In this document: positions 24,651 through 33,844 of the stretch, piece by piece | Layout of the letters: each line of letters begins with the position of its first letter | How positions within the stretch are numbered: the stretch's first letter is position 1 | Assembly (NCBI GenBank): GCA_905479575.1 | Contig: CAJQNB010000002.1 | Location: 1 to 64,000, forward strand | Length of the DNA: 64,000 nucleotides | Origin: an uncultured Pseudophaeobacter sp. | GTDB taxonomy: Bacteria > Pseudomonadota > Alphaproteobacteria > Rhodobacterales > Rhodobacteraceae | Direction of reading: 5' to 3' | Program-made: the position numbers and the translations under genes | Notes under the pieces: generated by a model | What the model saw: the letters and a program-made list of their open reading frames with translations, nothing else | Told to the model about the DNA's origin: nothing | The model's database searches: none

Positions 24651-25598
24651 TAGGGTGATGCCTTCGATGAAGCGCCTTTGCGCTAGCATAAAGGCGACGA
24701 TCAGCGGTGTGACGATGACCGTGGCTGTTGCCATCATCGGGCCAAAGTACGAACCATCTGCGCCGCCTTTGAATTCACGCAGCCCCAGGGGAGGCGTGAA
24801 CAGGTCGCGGTTGCCGGTGACGACAATACGCGGCCAGAAATAGTCGTTCCAATGGGCCACGATCGAGAAGATCGCAAAGGCAAGCAGCGCCGGGATGGCT
24901 GTGGGCAACATCACCCGCCAGACGATGGCAAACTCGCCCATGCCATCCATGCGGGCGGCATCAATCAGATCGTCCGGCACCGTCATAAAGAACTGACGCA
25001 TCAGGAAGATACCAAAGACCGAAATTGTCCAGGGCACCACCAGGGCGGCATAGGTGTTGGTCAATCCCAGTTTGGCCAAAAGGATGTAGAGCGGCAGGGC
25101 GATCGCATGAACGGGGATCAAAAGGCAAAACAACACCAGCGCAAATACCGCATCACGCCCCCAGAACTTGAGCTTGGCCAAGGCATAGGCCGCTGGCAGG
25201 GCCACCACCACTTGGATCAGAAAAATCGATGCGGTGACCAGCAGGCCATTCAGCAAGTACCGCAGCAGCGGCGCCTCGCTGAAAGCCATGGTGTAATTAA
25301 ACACCACCGGGCGCATGGAACAGTCGATTTCGGCTTCGGCAACCAGGGCCTCGCGGATGCTGCGGTCGCTTTGGCCCACAAACCGAGGCGCTGCAGCCAG
25401 GATATCGTCCCGGCTTGGATCCCTCAGCGCCACGCAGCGCTCATCCACCATCATGTCTTGATGTCCAAAAAAGCCACCTTCGCCCCGGTCGATTTCTCCG
25501 GGGGATTTGAAGGAGTAGCTGACCATCATGTAAAAGGGGGCGATAACGACAATCACACCGAGGATAAGAAGCAGATGTTTCCACCAATCGCGGGTCAT
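24636..25598 (-). CDS. ugpE: ABC importer inner-membrane permease, UgpE type, with an enlarged first periplasmic loop
   Basis: 320 residues, about six membrane helices. The binding-protein-dependent transport motif (EAA loop) is visible as DAARMDGMGEFAIVWRVMLP, which contacts the UgpC ATPase. Between the first helix (ends about residue 30) and FNYTMAF (about 100) there is an extra stretch of roughly 50 residues containing two cysteines (C55, C93), longer than in the E. coli protein as I remember it. The ATG overlaps the ugpA stop by one base, so translation is probably coupled. Confidence 0.88.
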   Translation of the reverse strand: MTRDWWKHLLLILGVIVVIAPFYMMVSYSFKSPGEIDRGEGGFFGHQDMMVDERCVALRDPSRDDILAAAPRFVGQSDRSIREALVAEAEIDCSMRPVVFNYTMAFSEAPLLRYLLNGLLVTASIFLIQVVVALPAAYALAKLKFWGRDAVFALVLFCLLIPVHAIALPLYILLAKLGLTNTYAALVVPWTISVFGIFLMRQFFMTVPDDLIDAARMDGMGEFAIVWRVMLPTAIPALLAFAIFSIVAHWNDYFWPRIVVTGNRDLFTPPLGLREFKGGADGSYFGPMMATATVIVTPLIVAFMLAQRRFIEGITLSGMK

Positions 25599-26578
25599 CA
25601 GTAGTGAACCTTTCGTTCCACCAGCCAGCGCTGGATCAGGGTGAGGAACATGACAAATGCGAGGAACACCATCGTTATGGCCGAGCCGATACCGATCAGG
25701 TTCTGCTTCACGCCTTTCTCAAAGATGGCGAACATCATCACGTAGGTGGATTTATTGGGACCGCCACCCTGCGGCCAGAAGGCTTCGATGGTGTCAAAAA
25801 CCTGAAAGGCGCGGATGCAGGAGATGGTGACGACAAACACAGTGGTTGGCCCAAGGGCGGGCCAGGTCACCAGGCGGAACCGGTCCCAGGCAGAGCGCGC
25901 TCCGTCCATTTCGGCGGCGTGATACAGCTCACGGTGGACACCGGTCAAACCTGCAAGATAAAGCACCATGTTGAAGCCAAAGCCCTGCCAGATGCCGATG
26001 AAGCTGATCACCCAGATCGCATAACGTTTGTCGCCGAGCCAGACAGGGAAGTGCTCGGCGCAGCCATGGGCCATAAAGGGCCAGATGCGTTCCAGAAACG
26101 TTCCGCAGCCGATCTCGAGCGTATGATTGATCATGCCAATGGAGGGATGCAGCATGAACTCCCAGGCGATGGCCATCGCCAGCAGCGTGGCCATGACCGG
26201 CAAAAAATAGATCGTCTTATAGATTTCGCGAAACCGCCCAAGGGAGTTGATCAGCAATGCCGCCCCCAGCCCCAAACCGACCGAAATTGGCACAACCGTC
26301 ACCACATAGGTCAGCGTGGCGACGAACATTTTTTCATAGGTCGAGCGGGTGAACAGCTTTTCATAATTACTTGTGCCGACCCAGTCGAAGCCGCTGTTGC
26401 CCAGCGAATAATTGGTGAAGGACAAGAGCCCGGCGATCGCGATCGGAGCAAGTAGGATGATCACCATCAGGATGAGGGCAGGGGCGGTCAAAATCCAGGC
26501 GGTGCGGCGTTCTTTGGTGTTGTAAGACGAGGCTTCGGACGCGACGGCCTTGCCCGGCTGGGTATCTGTCAGCGACAT
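25598..26578 (-). CDS. ugpA: ABC importer inner-membrane permease, UgpA type, with a cysteine-bearing loop insert
   Basis: 326 residues from ATG 26578 (MSLTDTQPGK). A longer in-frame extension overlaps ugpC and looks non-coding. Six membrane helices follow a polar N-terminus. The EAA loop reads AAEMDGARSAWDRFRLVTWP. An insertion after MINHTLEIG carries C158 and C173 in a periplasmic segment before the next helix. It pairs with UgpE to form the channel for glycerol-3-phosphate or a related glycerophospho compound. The gene begins one base after the ugpC stop codon. Confidence 0.88.
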   Translation of the reverse strand: MSLTDTQPGKAVASEASSYNTKERRTAWILTAPALILMVIILLAPIAIAGLLSFTNYSLGNSGFDWVGTSNYEKLFTRSTYEKMFVATLTYVVTVVPISVGLGLGAALLINSLGRFREIYKTIYFLPVMATLLAMAIAWEFMLHPSIGMINHTLEIGCGTFLERIWPFMAHGCAEHFPVWLGDKRYAIWVISFIGIWQGFGFNMVLYLAGLTGVHRELYHAAEMDGARSAWDRFRLVTWPALGPTTVFVVTISCIRAFQVFDTIEAFWPQGGGPNKSTYVMMFAIFEKGVKQNLIGIGSAITMVFLAFVMFLTLIQRWLVERKVHY

Positions 26579-26579
26579 G

Positions 26580-27737
26580 TCAGGCCACCTCGGCTTTCGG
26601 CGCCCGTGTTGGACTGATCTCACGCAGGCGTGCGCCAGTGGCATCAAAAATCAGCGCCTTGGCCATGTCAAAAGTCAGACCGACCGAAGTCCCCAGGGTC
26701 AATGACGCGCGTTTGTCGGACGTCGCACGGAAGGTGATGCGTGGTTCCAGCCCCATCACCTCAATCTGGATAAACATTTCAGAGCCAAGGTTTTCGCTAT
26801 GTACCACGCGGCCCTGAATTGGCGCGTCTTCCCCGGCAAGGTGCAGGGCTTCGGGGCGTAGCCCAAGCGACGCAACCCCTCTGGTCCGGCAATTGGTTGT
26901 GAGGGGCAGAACGTGACCAAACAAATGGATTTGTCCGGTCTCACTCAGTTCTACCGGCAACAGGTTGATTTTCGGCGAGCCGATGAACTCCGCCACCTCG
27001 ATCCGGTCAGGATCATCATAGACGGTTTCAGGTGACGCGCATTGCAATATACGCCCCCCCATCATGACGGCGATGCGGTCCGACATGGTCATCGCCTCGA
27101 CCTGATCATGGGTGACATAGATGAATGTGGCCTGCAGGCGGCGGTGCAACTGCGCGATTTCGGCGCGCGTCTGCACCCGTAGTTTTGCATCCAGATTGGA
27201 CAGGGGCTCATCCAGCAGGAACGCCGCCGGATCACGGACCAAAGCCCGCCCCAAAGCCACGCGCTGTCGTTGTCCGCCAGATAGCTGACCGGGTTTGCGG
27301 TCCAGAAGGTGGCCGATTTCCAGCATCTCAGCCGCCTGTATGACGTCTTTACCGATCTCGTTGGCGCGGCGGCCTGTCCCGGGGAGAAGACCGCCCAGGA
27401 GGGGCAGGCGTTGCAAGCTGTTCATCCGGCGCATCTTGAGAGGCACCGCAATATTTTCACCGACGCTAAGATGCGGGTAGAGCGCGTAGGATTGGAACAC
27501 CATCGACAGATTTCGATCTGCCGCCCGCCGCCCGGCTACAGTTGTGCCATCAATGCGAACATCGCCTGAGGTCTGTGTCTCCAAGCCTGCGATGATCCTT
27601 AGCAAAGTGGATTTGCCGCAGCCCGATGGTCCGACCAGAGAAACGAACTCGCCATCTGCGATATCCAGGGACACGGCTTTGAGGACTTCGGTCTCTCCAA
27701 AGCGTTTATTGATGTTCTCGATGCTCAATCCGGCCAT
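26580..27737 (-). CDS. ugpC: ABC importer ATPase, UgpC/MalK type
   Basis: 385 residues. Walker A is GPSGCGKST (about 36-44), followed by the Q-loop VFQSYALYPH, signature LSGGQRQRVALGRA and Walker B AFLLDEPLSNLD. The last 130 residues form the OB-like regulatory domain (LGLRPEALHL) of the MalK/UgpC group. There is a short insertion (NSLQRLPLLGGLLPGTGRRA) between Q-loop and signature, longer than usual. First gene of the ugpC-A-E-B-phosphodiesterase operon, divergent from a LysR regulator. Confidence 0.92.
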   Translation of the reverse strand: MAGLSIENINKRFGETEVLKAVSLDIADGEFVSLVGPSGCGKSTLLRIIAGLETQTSGDVRIDGTTVAGRRAADRNLSMVFQSYALYPHLSVGENIAVPLKMRRMNSLQRLPLLGGLLPGTGRRANEIGKDVIQAAEMLEIGHLLDRKPGQLSGGQRQRVALGRALVRDPAAFLLDEPLSNLDAKLRVQTRAEIAQLHRRLQATFIYVTHDQVEAMTMSDRIAVMMGGRILQCASPETVYDDPDRIEVAEFIGSPKINLLPVELSETGQIHLFGHVLPLTTNCRTRGVASLGLRPEALHLAGEDAPIQGRVVHSENLGSEMFIQIEVMGLEPRITFRATSDKRASLTLGTSVGLTFDMAKALIFDATGARLREISPTRAPKAEVA

Positions 27738-27798
27738 CTGATTCCTCCATCTGACAGGGATGGTTTAGAAACCACAGCCTTCACTTTTGTGACGTCAT

Positions 27799-27813
27799 AT
27801 TAGTGAAACTAAT
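27799..27813. promoter_or_regulatory. Perfect 15-base palindrome, likely LysR operator
   Basis: ATTAGT-GAA-ACTAAT lies between the divergent ugpC (start 27737) and LysR (start 27851) genes. LysR regulators typically bind interrupted palindromes with T-N11-A geometry in such divergent regions, so this is the best operator candidate for the ugp operon. Confidence 0.6.
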
Positions 27814-27850
27814 GGCAGCTAAGCCTTGGCCAATAGCAATGAGAGGCCCA

Positions 27851-28738
27851 ATGCGCGCCAACCATCACCAGTTTGTGGCCTTTGCCTATGTTGTGCGTGA
27901 AGGGAGTTTCTCCGGTGCCGCGAACCGGCTTGGGGTCACGCAATCTGCGGTCACTCAGCATGTGGCCAAGCTCGAAAAACAGGTTGGATCACAACTGTTG
28001 TTGCGCAGTCGCGACGGTGTTGCCCTGACACGCACGGGACAGGAGCTATATGACCTGGCGGACCGTCTGGTCACTTTGGATTCTTCGATCAGGGAGCGCC
28101 TGGAAGGCTATGAAGCGATGTCGCGGGGGCATCTCAAGATCATCGCCAATGCGCCGCTTCCGGCGCTGCGGGCCATCAGCCAGTTTCGCAAAATCTATCC
28201 GGACGTGGAAATTGACTTCTCGCTCTATGCCTGGACCACCGCGACGCGATTATTGCGTGAAAGGCGGGCGGATGTTGGATTGATCACGGATCCACCAAAC
28301 ATAGATGATTGGGTGCGGGTGGCGGTGCAAAAAACCCGCTATGTCGCCTATCTGCTGCCGAGTTCACCCTTGGCGCATCGTGATCTGCTGCGGTTTGAAG
28401 ATCTACAACACGAGACGATCATCCTGCCGGAAAACGGCTCATTGACCGAACGGGTTGTACGTGAAGCGCAGGCAAAACACCGCATCCCGTTAAAACGTAT
28501 CATAAAAATGACCACCTTTCCTCTCATGTGCGAGGCGGTTCTGCAGGGCGCTGGCATTGCAATCTTTCTCGGCAACAGCGGTCTCATCTCGCGGGGATTG
28601 ATTGAGGTGCCTATCGCTGAGCTTTCAGAAACCCATGAAACTGCTGTGGTGGCGCCAAAGGACCGGGCGCGATTGCATCTGGTGAAAGCGTTTATTGATA
28701 CGGCGTCCTCTTCGGCCTTTACCGAGCCCGAGCTGTGA
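27851..28738 (+). CDS. LysR family transcriptional regulator
   Basis: 295 residues from ATG 27851. The winged helix-turn-helix occupies residues 1-60 (HHQFVAFAYVVREGSFSGAA, then VTQSAVTQHVAKLEKQVG). The periplasmic-binding-protein-like effector domain follows (LKIIANAPLPALRAISQF). This start is chosen because GAGAGG lies just upstream and because an earlier in-frame start would run over the 15-base palindrome. Divergent from ugpC, so it probably controls glycerol-3-phosphate or glycerophosphodiester uptake. Confidence 0.88.
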   Translation: MRANHHQFVAFAYVVREGSFSGAANRLGVTQSAVTQHVAKLEKQVGSQLLLRSRDGVALTRTGQELYDLADRLVTLDSSIRERLEGYEAMSRGHLKIIANAPLPALRAISQFRKIYPDVEIDFSLYAWTTATRLLRERRADVGLITDPPNIDDWVRVAVQKTRYVAYLLPSSPLAHRDLLRFEDLQHETIILPENGSLTERVVREAQAKHRIPLKRIIKMTTFPLMCEAVLQGAGIAIFLGNSGLISRGLIEVPIAELSETHETAVVAPKDRARLHLVKAFIDTASSSAFTEPEL

Positions 28739-28922
28739 AATCGAATTTGAACGCCTATTGATCTGCGGGACAGACCTTGGGCCTGACCACTGGAAAAGTT
28801 CGCACCACGGCCAAAGTCGCGATGAAATCCTCCCCTCCCAAAGCGCTGCCTTGCAGTAGGGCAGTTTCAGACCCAAAGTAAACGTCCTTGACACCGCGCG
28901 CCTATGGCGGTTTTTGTCCACC

Positions 28923-29504
28923 ATGACAGACCTTTCGACACAATCTCTGGATGACCTCAGCCTCGACGAGGCCGCACGACCAAAAGCGCCGCTGGTGCCG
29001 GCGGCAACGGACAGGCATCGTCGCCAAGGGCGGCAACTGGCGGCCATCCATCGGCAGTATTTGATGGAGATGGCCCAAATCGGCGCGGTCCTGGCACGGA
29101 TCGAAGCAGGAGATACGCCTCCTGAGCACCTGAAGAAAATCGTGCTTTCGCTCGACATGGCTGAGAATTTTCAAGCCTTTGGTTCGCTTTGCGGGCGCGA
29201 GTGCCAGATTCTCAAGTTTCACCACGACATCGAAAGCGCTGATATGTTCCCCCGGATCGAGGCCTCGGGTGGAGGAAAGTTCCGCGAGGTTGTGGCCAAA
29301 TTGAAGTCAGAGCACGAGGTGGTCCATGAGCTAATCATCCGCCTTGGTCGTGCAGCGGAGGTGCTGGCAGAGGTTCCGAGCGATGCAAATTTTGTTCAGG
29401 CCGCTGCCACCTTTCGAAAACTGGAAGAGGTCGTCCGCTCCCATTTTGGCTATGAGGAAACCGAATTGGCCGAGGCCATCGGGTATTACCTCGGGTCGAT
29501 CTGA
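28923..29504 (+). CDS. Hemerythrin HHE-domain protein
   Basis: 193 residues from ATG 28923. After a polar leader of about 50 residues, helices carry histidine/glutamate pairs fitting a di-iron HHE site: FHHDIESADMFPRIE, EHEVVHELI and HFGYEETELAE. Such proteins bind oxygen, NO or iron, or act in stress sensing. It stands alone between the LysR gene and the iron-uptake region. A TTG three codons upstream is a less likely start. Confidence 0.85.
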   Translation: MTDLSTQSLDDLSLDEAARPKAPLVPAATDRHRRQGRQLAAIHRQYLMEMAQIGAVLARIEAGDTPPEHLKKIVLSLDMAENFQAFGSLCGRECQILKFHHDIESADMFPRIEASGGGKFREVVAKLKSEHEVVHELIIRLGRAAEVLAEVPSDANFVQAAATFRKLEEVVRSHFGYEETELAEAIGYYLGSI

Positions 29505-29637
29505 CGGCGCTCTTGCGGCGCCACAGGATAGACGCCCGCCAGATAGATGCCCCCAGAAAACCACCAGGCGCACTAACGTGTTTCATCCCTCGACGCAGCA
29601 AAGAGCTTGGTTTGCAAAGCTTGCTCCCTGGGCGCAA

Positions 29638-29664
29638 CTAACCTCGTTAAAGTCTTGAGGTTAG
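29638..29664. terminator. Stem-loop after the hemerythrin gene
   Basis: CTAACCTC and GAGGTTAG form a perfect 8-base stem around an 11-base loop. There is no T tract, so terminator function is uncertain. Confidence 0.4.
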
Positions 29665-29804
29665 GTGGCCAGGTTCTGGGCGGTATGCGCGGGAATCTTT
29701 GCTATGCGCAGGGGCAAAGGCTAGCCCATCACGTGAACTGCACTAAGCAGGTGTGAGCCACTTTTCTATCTGAAGCGCGCGGGAAACGGGTTGAAAATTT
29801 ATAA

Positions 29805-29818
29805 CATGCACTTGCATG
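29805..29818. promoter_or_regulatory. Palindromic operator candidate upstream of receptor gene
   Basis: CATGC-ACTT-GCATG lies about 95 bases before the receptor start. It could bind an iron-responsive regulator or the nearby MarR protein (start 32405); the sequence does not match an Irr or Fur box that I know. Confidence 0.4.
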
Positions 29819-29911
29819 CCTAGGTCTGTGGGCGTAAAAACGCCGACGATAACGCCTCGCCAGCCCCGATTCAGGGCAAGCCCAGCACCAACCTGAATCT
29901 TGGGGACTACC

Positions 29912-31882
29912 ATGGCTATCCAAACTGACGCGCTGCGCGCTCGCCTTTTGTGCGGGACAGCGCTTACTCTACTTTCTGTTCTGCCTGCCACCGCGCAGGA
30001 GCTTGAGGGAGATGTCATCTCTCTTGATCCGATCCTGGTGCGCCAGCAGGATGAAAAGGGCAATGCCGCTGACCGGTCCTCATCGGTTTATGTGGCCGAT
30101 GCGGAGCTGGAACGCGCCCGTATGGGGGATGTCAAAGATCTGTTTGCGGGTATCGCCAGTGTCTCGGTTGGTGGTGCAATCCCGGTTGCGCAGAAGATTT
30201 TTGTCAACGGTGTCGACATGCTGAACCTGGCGATCCAAGTGGATGGCGTGTCGCAGAATAACCGGGTTTTCCACCATCTCAGTGCCAATGCTTTTGATCC
30301 TGGTCTGATGAAATCTGTGCGCGTTGATCCCGGTGTCGCGCCTGCAGATGCCGGCCCGCGGGCCATGGCGGGACGTGTTGTGATGGAAACGGTGGATGCC
30401 GAAGATATCCTGACCGAAGGTCAAAGCGTCGGCGGCACCGCACGTATGAGCTATGGGGACAACGGCGGGACGGCACAGGGCTCGCTCACCCTGGCCGGCG
30501 AAAGCAACGGTTTTGAAATCGTCGCCTATGCAAAACGCGCCACGGGTGACAATTTTGAGGATGGCGACGGAACCGAAATGACCGGAACCGCAGCCAACAT
30601 GACCGCAGCTCTGTTGAAGCTGGGCTACGAGTCAGCGCAGGGGCACCGGCTTGAGTTCTCGGCGCAGCAGATTGAAGATGAGGAATGGCGCAACGATAAG
30701 CCGAACTTTGGGCCAAGCTCAGGCGGCACCTATGCCTATCTGATCAAGCGCTATAACTACTCTTTGCGCTATGAAAATGTGAACAACACGGGCCTGTGGG
30801 ACCCTGCTGTAACCCTTGGTTATTCAGGCACTGATGTCGATCGCCCCAATGATGCCTGGGCTGGCTCTACCAATTCGACCTCACGCACCTACTCCCTGGT
30901 GCTGCAAAATGAATTCCACCTGTCTGACAGCAACAAAATTACCGCGGGTGTTGATTTCCAGAACCGTAAAACCTCGATCTCGGGTTCTTGGGTGACACCG
31001 GACTTTGCATCGGAAGAATCCGACAATATCGGCGTCTTTGCCCAGGCCCGACTTGAGCCGACAGCCCGTCTGAATATTTCTGCCGGTATGCGCTATGACT
31101 GGCAGGACTTTACGGGCTATCAGTGGCTCCCAACGGATAGTATTCATACCTCCTCCCATAGCGGCGCCAGTGGGAACCTGTCAGTGACCTATGAGGTGAC
31201 GGATGACTTCTCGCTGCGGGCGGGGTACTCGAATGTCTTTGGGGGGCTGGACCTTGGCGACAGTTTTGAGTTCTGGTTGACGCGGGACTATTCGGGCCTG
31301 CGGCCGTCGCGGGCTCAGAACATCATCATCGGGGCCGATTGGACGCCGGGGGCCTGGACCATCAGCGGCGAGCTGTTCAAGACAAAATTTGATGATGCGC
31401 GAGACGGTACAACCGTGGTGGATTTTGAAAGCCAGGGCGTCAACATCGGCGCGACCTATGGCTGGGGCAGTGGTTTTGCGCGTCTGAGCTATGCCTATAG
31501 CGATGCCACACTCGATGGTGCCCCGTCGAGCAGCTTCGATCTGCGGGACTTTGGCGCACCTTTGGGGCATGTCCTGTCTGTGGAAGTGCAGCAGGAACTG
31601 ATGCAGTATAACACCCTGCTGGGCGGCAGTATTGAAGCGGCAGCATCCTATGACGCCGGCGGATCTTACGCAGGCAAAGAATTGCCAAGCTATGTTGTTG
31701 CCAATGTCTTTGCCGAATACACGCCACCGGCGTGGAACGGTGTGAGCATTCGGGGCAGCATCAATAACCTGTTTGATGAAACCTATGCGGACCGGGCGAC
31801 CTATGGCGGTGAATTCACTGGCTTCCAAACCATGAACGAACCGGGCCGCAACTTTGTCGTCGAAGCGGTGATGAAGTTCTAA
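29912..31882 (+). CDS. TonB-dependent outer-membrane receptor (siderophore type), copy 1
   Basis: 656 residues from ATG 29912 (GGGGAC just upstream). The signal peptide ends near ATAQE. The plug domain carries MGDVKDLFAGIASVSVGG and VFHHLSANAFDPGLMKSVRV, the barrel follows, and the end is a typical C-terminal aromatic strand (FVVEAVMKF). The plug is clearly paralogous to that of the receptor at 36643, sharing DLFAG, the FHH motif, PGV and GPRA positions. It would import an iron-siderophore or haem-like ligand using TonB. The following gene is a convergent MarR regulator. Confidence 0.9.
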   Translation: MAIQTDALRARLLCGTALTLLSVLPATAQELEGDVISLDPILVRQQDEKGNAADRSSSVYVADAELERARMGDVKDLFAGIASVSVGGAIPVAQKIFVNGVDMLNLAIQVDGVSQNNRVFHHLSANAFDPGLMKSVRVDPGVAPADAGPRAMAGRVVMETVDAEDILTEGQSVGGTARMSYGDNGGTAQGSLTLAGESNGFEIVAYAKRATGDNFEDGDGTEMTGTAANMTAALLKLGYESAQGHRLEFSAQQIEDEEWRNDKPNFGPSSGGTYAYLIKRYNYSLRYENVNNTGLWDPAVTLGYSGTDVDRPNDAWAGSTNSTSRTYSLVLQNEFHLSDSNKITAGVDFQNRKTSISGSWVTPDFASEESDNIGVFAQARLEPTARLNISAGMRYDWQDFTGYQWLPTDSIHTSSHSGASGNLSVTYEVTDDFSLRAGYSNVFGGLDLGDSFEFWLTRDYSGLRPSRAQNIIIGADWTPGAWTISGELFKTKFDDARDGTTVVDFESQGVNIGATYGWGSGFARLSYAYSDATLDGAPSSSFDLRDFGAPLGHVLSVEVQQELMQYNTLLGGSIEAAASYDAGGSYAGKELPSYVVANVFAEYTPPAWNGVSIRGSINNLFDETYADRATYGGEFTGFQTMNEPGRNFVVEAVMKF

Positions 31883-31925
31883 AACTCTGCCCAGATTGTG
31901 CTGGCTGCCCTAGAACCAAATGGTT

Positions 31926-32405
31926 TCAGGGCAGCAGTTTTATCAACAGGCGGGACAGGGTGTAGGCCTCGTCCGTTGTCATATGAGGACCAATCTCATC
32001 TTGCATTGCATCCCAGTAGACCGGCCAGATCCGGGCGTGCATGCCTTTGCCCTGTTCGGTCAGAAAAAGGATCTGCTTGCGCCGACCGTCCGCAATGAAT
32101 TCGCGCCGCAACAGCCCAGCTTTTTCCATCCGGGAAATGTGGCGCGACAGGGCATATTGAGCGACAAAGAGCTTATCCTCCAGCGCCGCCATGGGTTGGC
32201 CGCCGGGGCCAGCCAGCTCGACCTCAAGCAGAATTTCATACCAGATCGGATCATTGATGCCGCAGGTTTTCAGCGCCTTGGCAATGCGCGGCAGAAATTT
32301 GCGCTGGGCGCGCATGATGTTGAACCAAACACGGTTGTAGGAAACGACAGGGGTGTTGTCTCCGAAGTAATCTGCACTGCTGGAGTGTTCATCTCTGGCC
32401 GTCAT
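31926..32405 (-). CDS. MarR family transcriptional regulator
   Basis: 159 residues from ATG 32405 (MTARDEHSS). The winged-helix core is visible: AALEDKLFVAQYALSRHISRMEKAGLLRRE followed by the wing DGRRKQILFLTEQGK (cited in two parts here; each is part of the DNA-binding region). It sits between a TonB-dependent receptor and a DUF2218 gene, so control of the iron-uptake genes is plausible but unproven. An earlier in-frame ATG (32450) is less likely. Confidence 0.82.
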   Translation of the reverse strand: MTARDEHSSSADYFGDNTPVVSYNRVWFNIMRAQRKFLPRIAKALKTCGINDPIWYEILLEVELAGPGGQPMAALEDKLFVAQYALSRHISRMEKAGLLRREFIADGRRKQILFLTEQGKGMHARIWPVYWDAMQDEIGPHMTTDEAYTLSRLLIKLLP

Positions 32406-32499
32406 AGGGGAACCTGCTGGGAATGCCGGAGTTATTCTAATCGGCTGCAAAGGCAGATTTCAACACCCAGAGTGAAGGAAAAAAACAGGGAAACCCAGA

Positions 32500-32817
32500 A
32501 TGTTAGTAGCCAATCCAAGCCAGGGTGATATTTTGAGAACCGAAGCGGAATTCCGGTCTGCGCGCGCTTCGGGATACCTCGCCACGATGGCGAGTCATTT
32601 CTCGCATAAAATCGAAGTTACTGAAATCGATGGCGCGGTGCATCTGCGGTTCGTCTGCGGGCTTGCGGTGCTTCGCACGACCACGGACGGCTTGCATATG
32701 TGCATTGAGGCGCCCTCAAAGGAGGAGATGCAGCAGACCTGCCAGGTGGTCGAAAGCCATCTTTTGCGCTTTGCCCTTCGCGAAAATCCTGAACCACTGG
32801 TCTGGCGCAAACTGTGA
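32500..32817 (+). CDS. DUF2218 domain protein
   Basis: 105 residues. The sequence pattern TEAEFRSARASGYLATMASHF then HFSHKIEV and LLRFALRENPEPLVWRKL fits DUF2218, a small domain often found beside siderophore-interacting reductases. The role is unknown; an iron-siderophore release or binding accessory is plausible. The same domain is recognisable at the N-terminus of the reductase encoded at 43769-44821. It precedes the ABC importer genes on the same strand by about 125 bases. Confidence 0.8.
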   Translation: MLVANPSQGDILRTEAEFRSARASGYLATMASHFSHKIEVTEIDGAVHLRFVCGLAVLRTTTDGLHMCIEAPSKEEMQQTCQVVESHLLRFALRENPEPLVWRKL

Positions 32818-32941
32818 TGGTGTTCTGGCCTTTACCTGCGACCCAGAAGCGCTGGACAGGGCAAATACAATTCAATAGTCACATGACGAACCCCCTGCAG
32901 AGCCAGCTTCGGTCAGCCATGCAATATTGATGGAGAAATCA

Positions 32942-33841
32942 ATGTTGAAACCGCTGATTACCCTGGCGGCGCTGGCCTGCTGCACTGCCGCCTTTGCCGC
33001 TCCTATCGAGGTGCGGACCTATCGTGGGCTGCAACAGGTTGAACCCCTGCCTCAAAAGGTCGCCGTTTTTGATGTTGCCACTTTGGATACGCTGGCGGCG
33101 CTGGGGGTGAAACCCGCTGGGGTCATCGGCAATCTTTACGTCAATTACCTGGACGAGGTGGCGCAGGGAGCAGAGGTTGTTGGCTCCTTGTTTGAGCCCG
33201 ATTTTGAAAGCATCAATGCGCTGGCGCCGGATCTGATCCTGGCGGGTGGACGCTCCTCTACCCAGACAGAAGCACTGGCAGAGTTTGCCCCGACCCTGGA
33301 CATGACCATCTATGGCGATGATCTGATGGGGGTGGCGCTGCAAAGGCTCGAGGATTATGGCCGCCTGTTTGGCAAGGAGGCTGAGGCGACAGTGCTGCGG
33401 GACAATTTTCAGGCCAAACTGGAGCAGACCAAATCCCTGGCCCGTGGCAAAGGCTCGGCGCTGATCGTGATGACAAATGGCCCCAAGATTTCCGCCTTTG
33501 GCGCCAATGGTCGCTTTGGCTGGCTGCACACAACGCTGGAGGTGCCGCAGGCCGCTGCAGATCTGGGGCTGAATGCCCACGGGGAGGCGGTTTCGGCAGA
33601 GTTCATCCGTGATGCCAACCCGGATTACCTGTTTGTCGTCGACCGCCTGTCGGCCATTGGCCAGGGCGGCGCGGATGCAAAGGCCACATTGGACAATGAT
33701 CTGGTGCGCCAGACCACAGCCTGGCAAAAAGGTCAGGTGATCTATCTGGATGCAGCCAGCCTTTATATTGCGGGTGGTGGAATTCAGTCGATGAACCGGG
33801 TGCTGGACCAGCTGATCGCAACCTTTGAGGCGAATGGCTAA
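32942..33841 (+). CDS. Iron-siderophore ABC importer substrate-binding protein (FatB/VctP type)
   Basis: 299 residues from ATG 32942, with GGAGAA eight bases upstream. The signal peptide is MLKPLITLAALACCTAAFA. The mature class III binding protein shows VAVFDVATLDTLAALGVKP and DLILAGGRSSTQ, typical of the siderophore/cobalamin binders. It captures an iron complex in the periplasm. First gene of a four-gene importer operon with the next three genes. Confidence 0.9.
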   Translation: MLKPLITLAALACCTAAFAAPIEVRTYRGLQQVEPLPQKVAVFDVATLDTLAALGVKPAGVIGNLYVNYLDEVAQGAEVVGSLFEPDFESINALAPDLILAGGRSSTQTEALAEFAPTLDMTIYGDDLMGVALQRLEDYGRLFGKEAEATVLRDNFQAKLEQTKSLARGKGSALIVMTNGPKISAFGANGRFGWLHTTLEVPQAAADLGLNAHGEAVSAEFIRDANPDYLFVVDRLSAIGQGGADAKATLDNDLVRQTTAWQKGQVIYLDAASLYIAGGGIQSMNRVLDQLIATFEANG

Positions 33842-33844
33842 CCC

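Larger units (their letters stand above)
29505..29911. other. 407-base intergenic region before the first TonB-dependent receptor
   Basis: It contains an 8-base inverted repeat (29638-29664) and a 14-base palindrome-like element (29805-29818), both listed separately. No gene was recognised. Confidence 0.6.
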
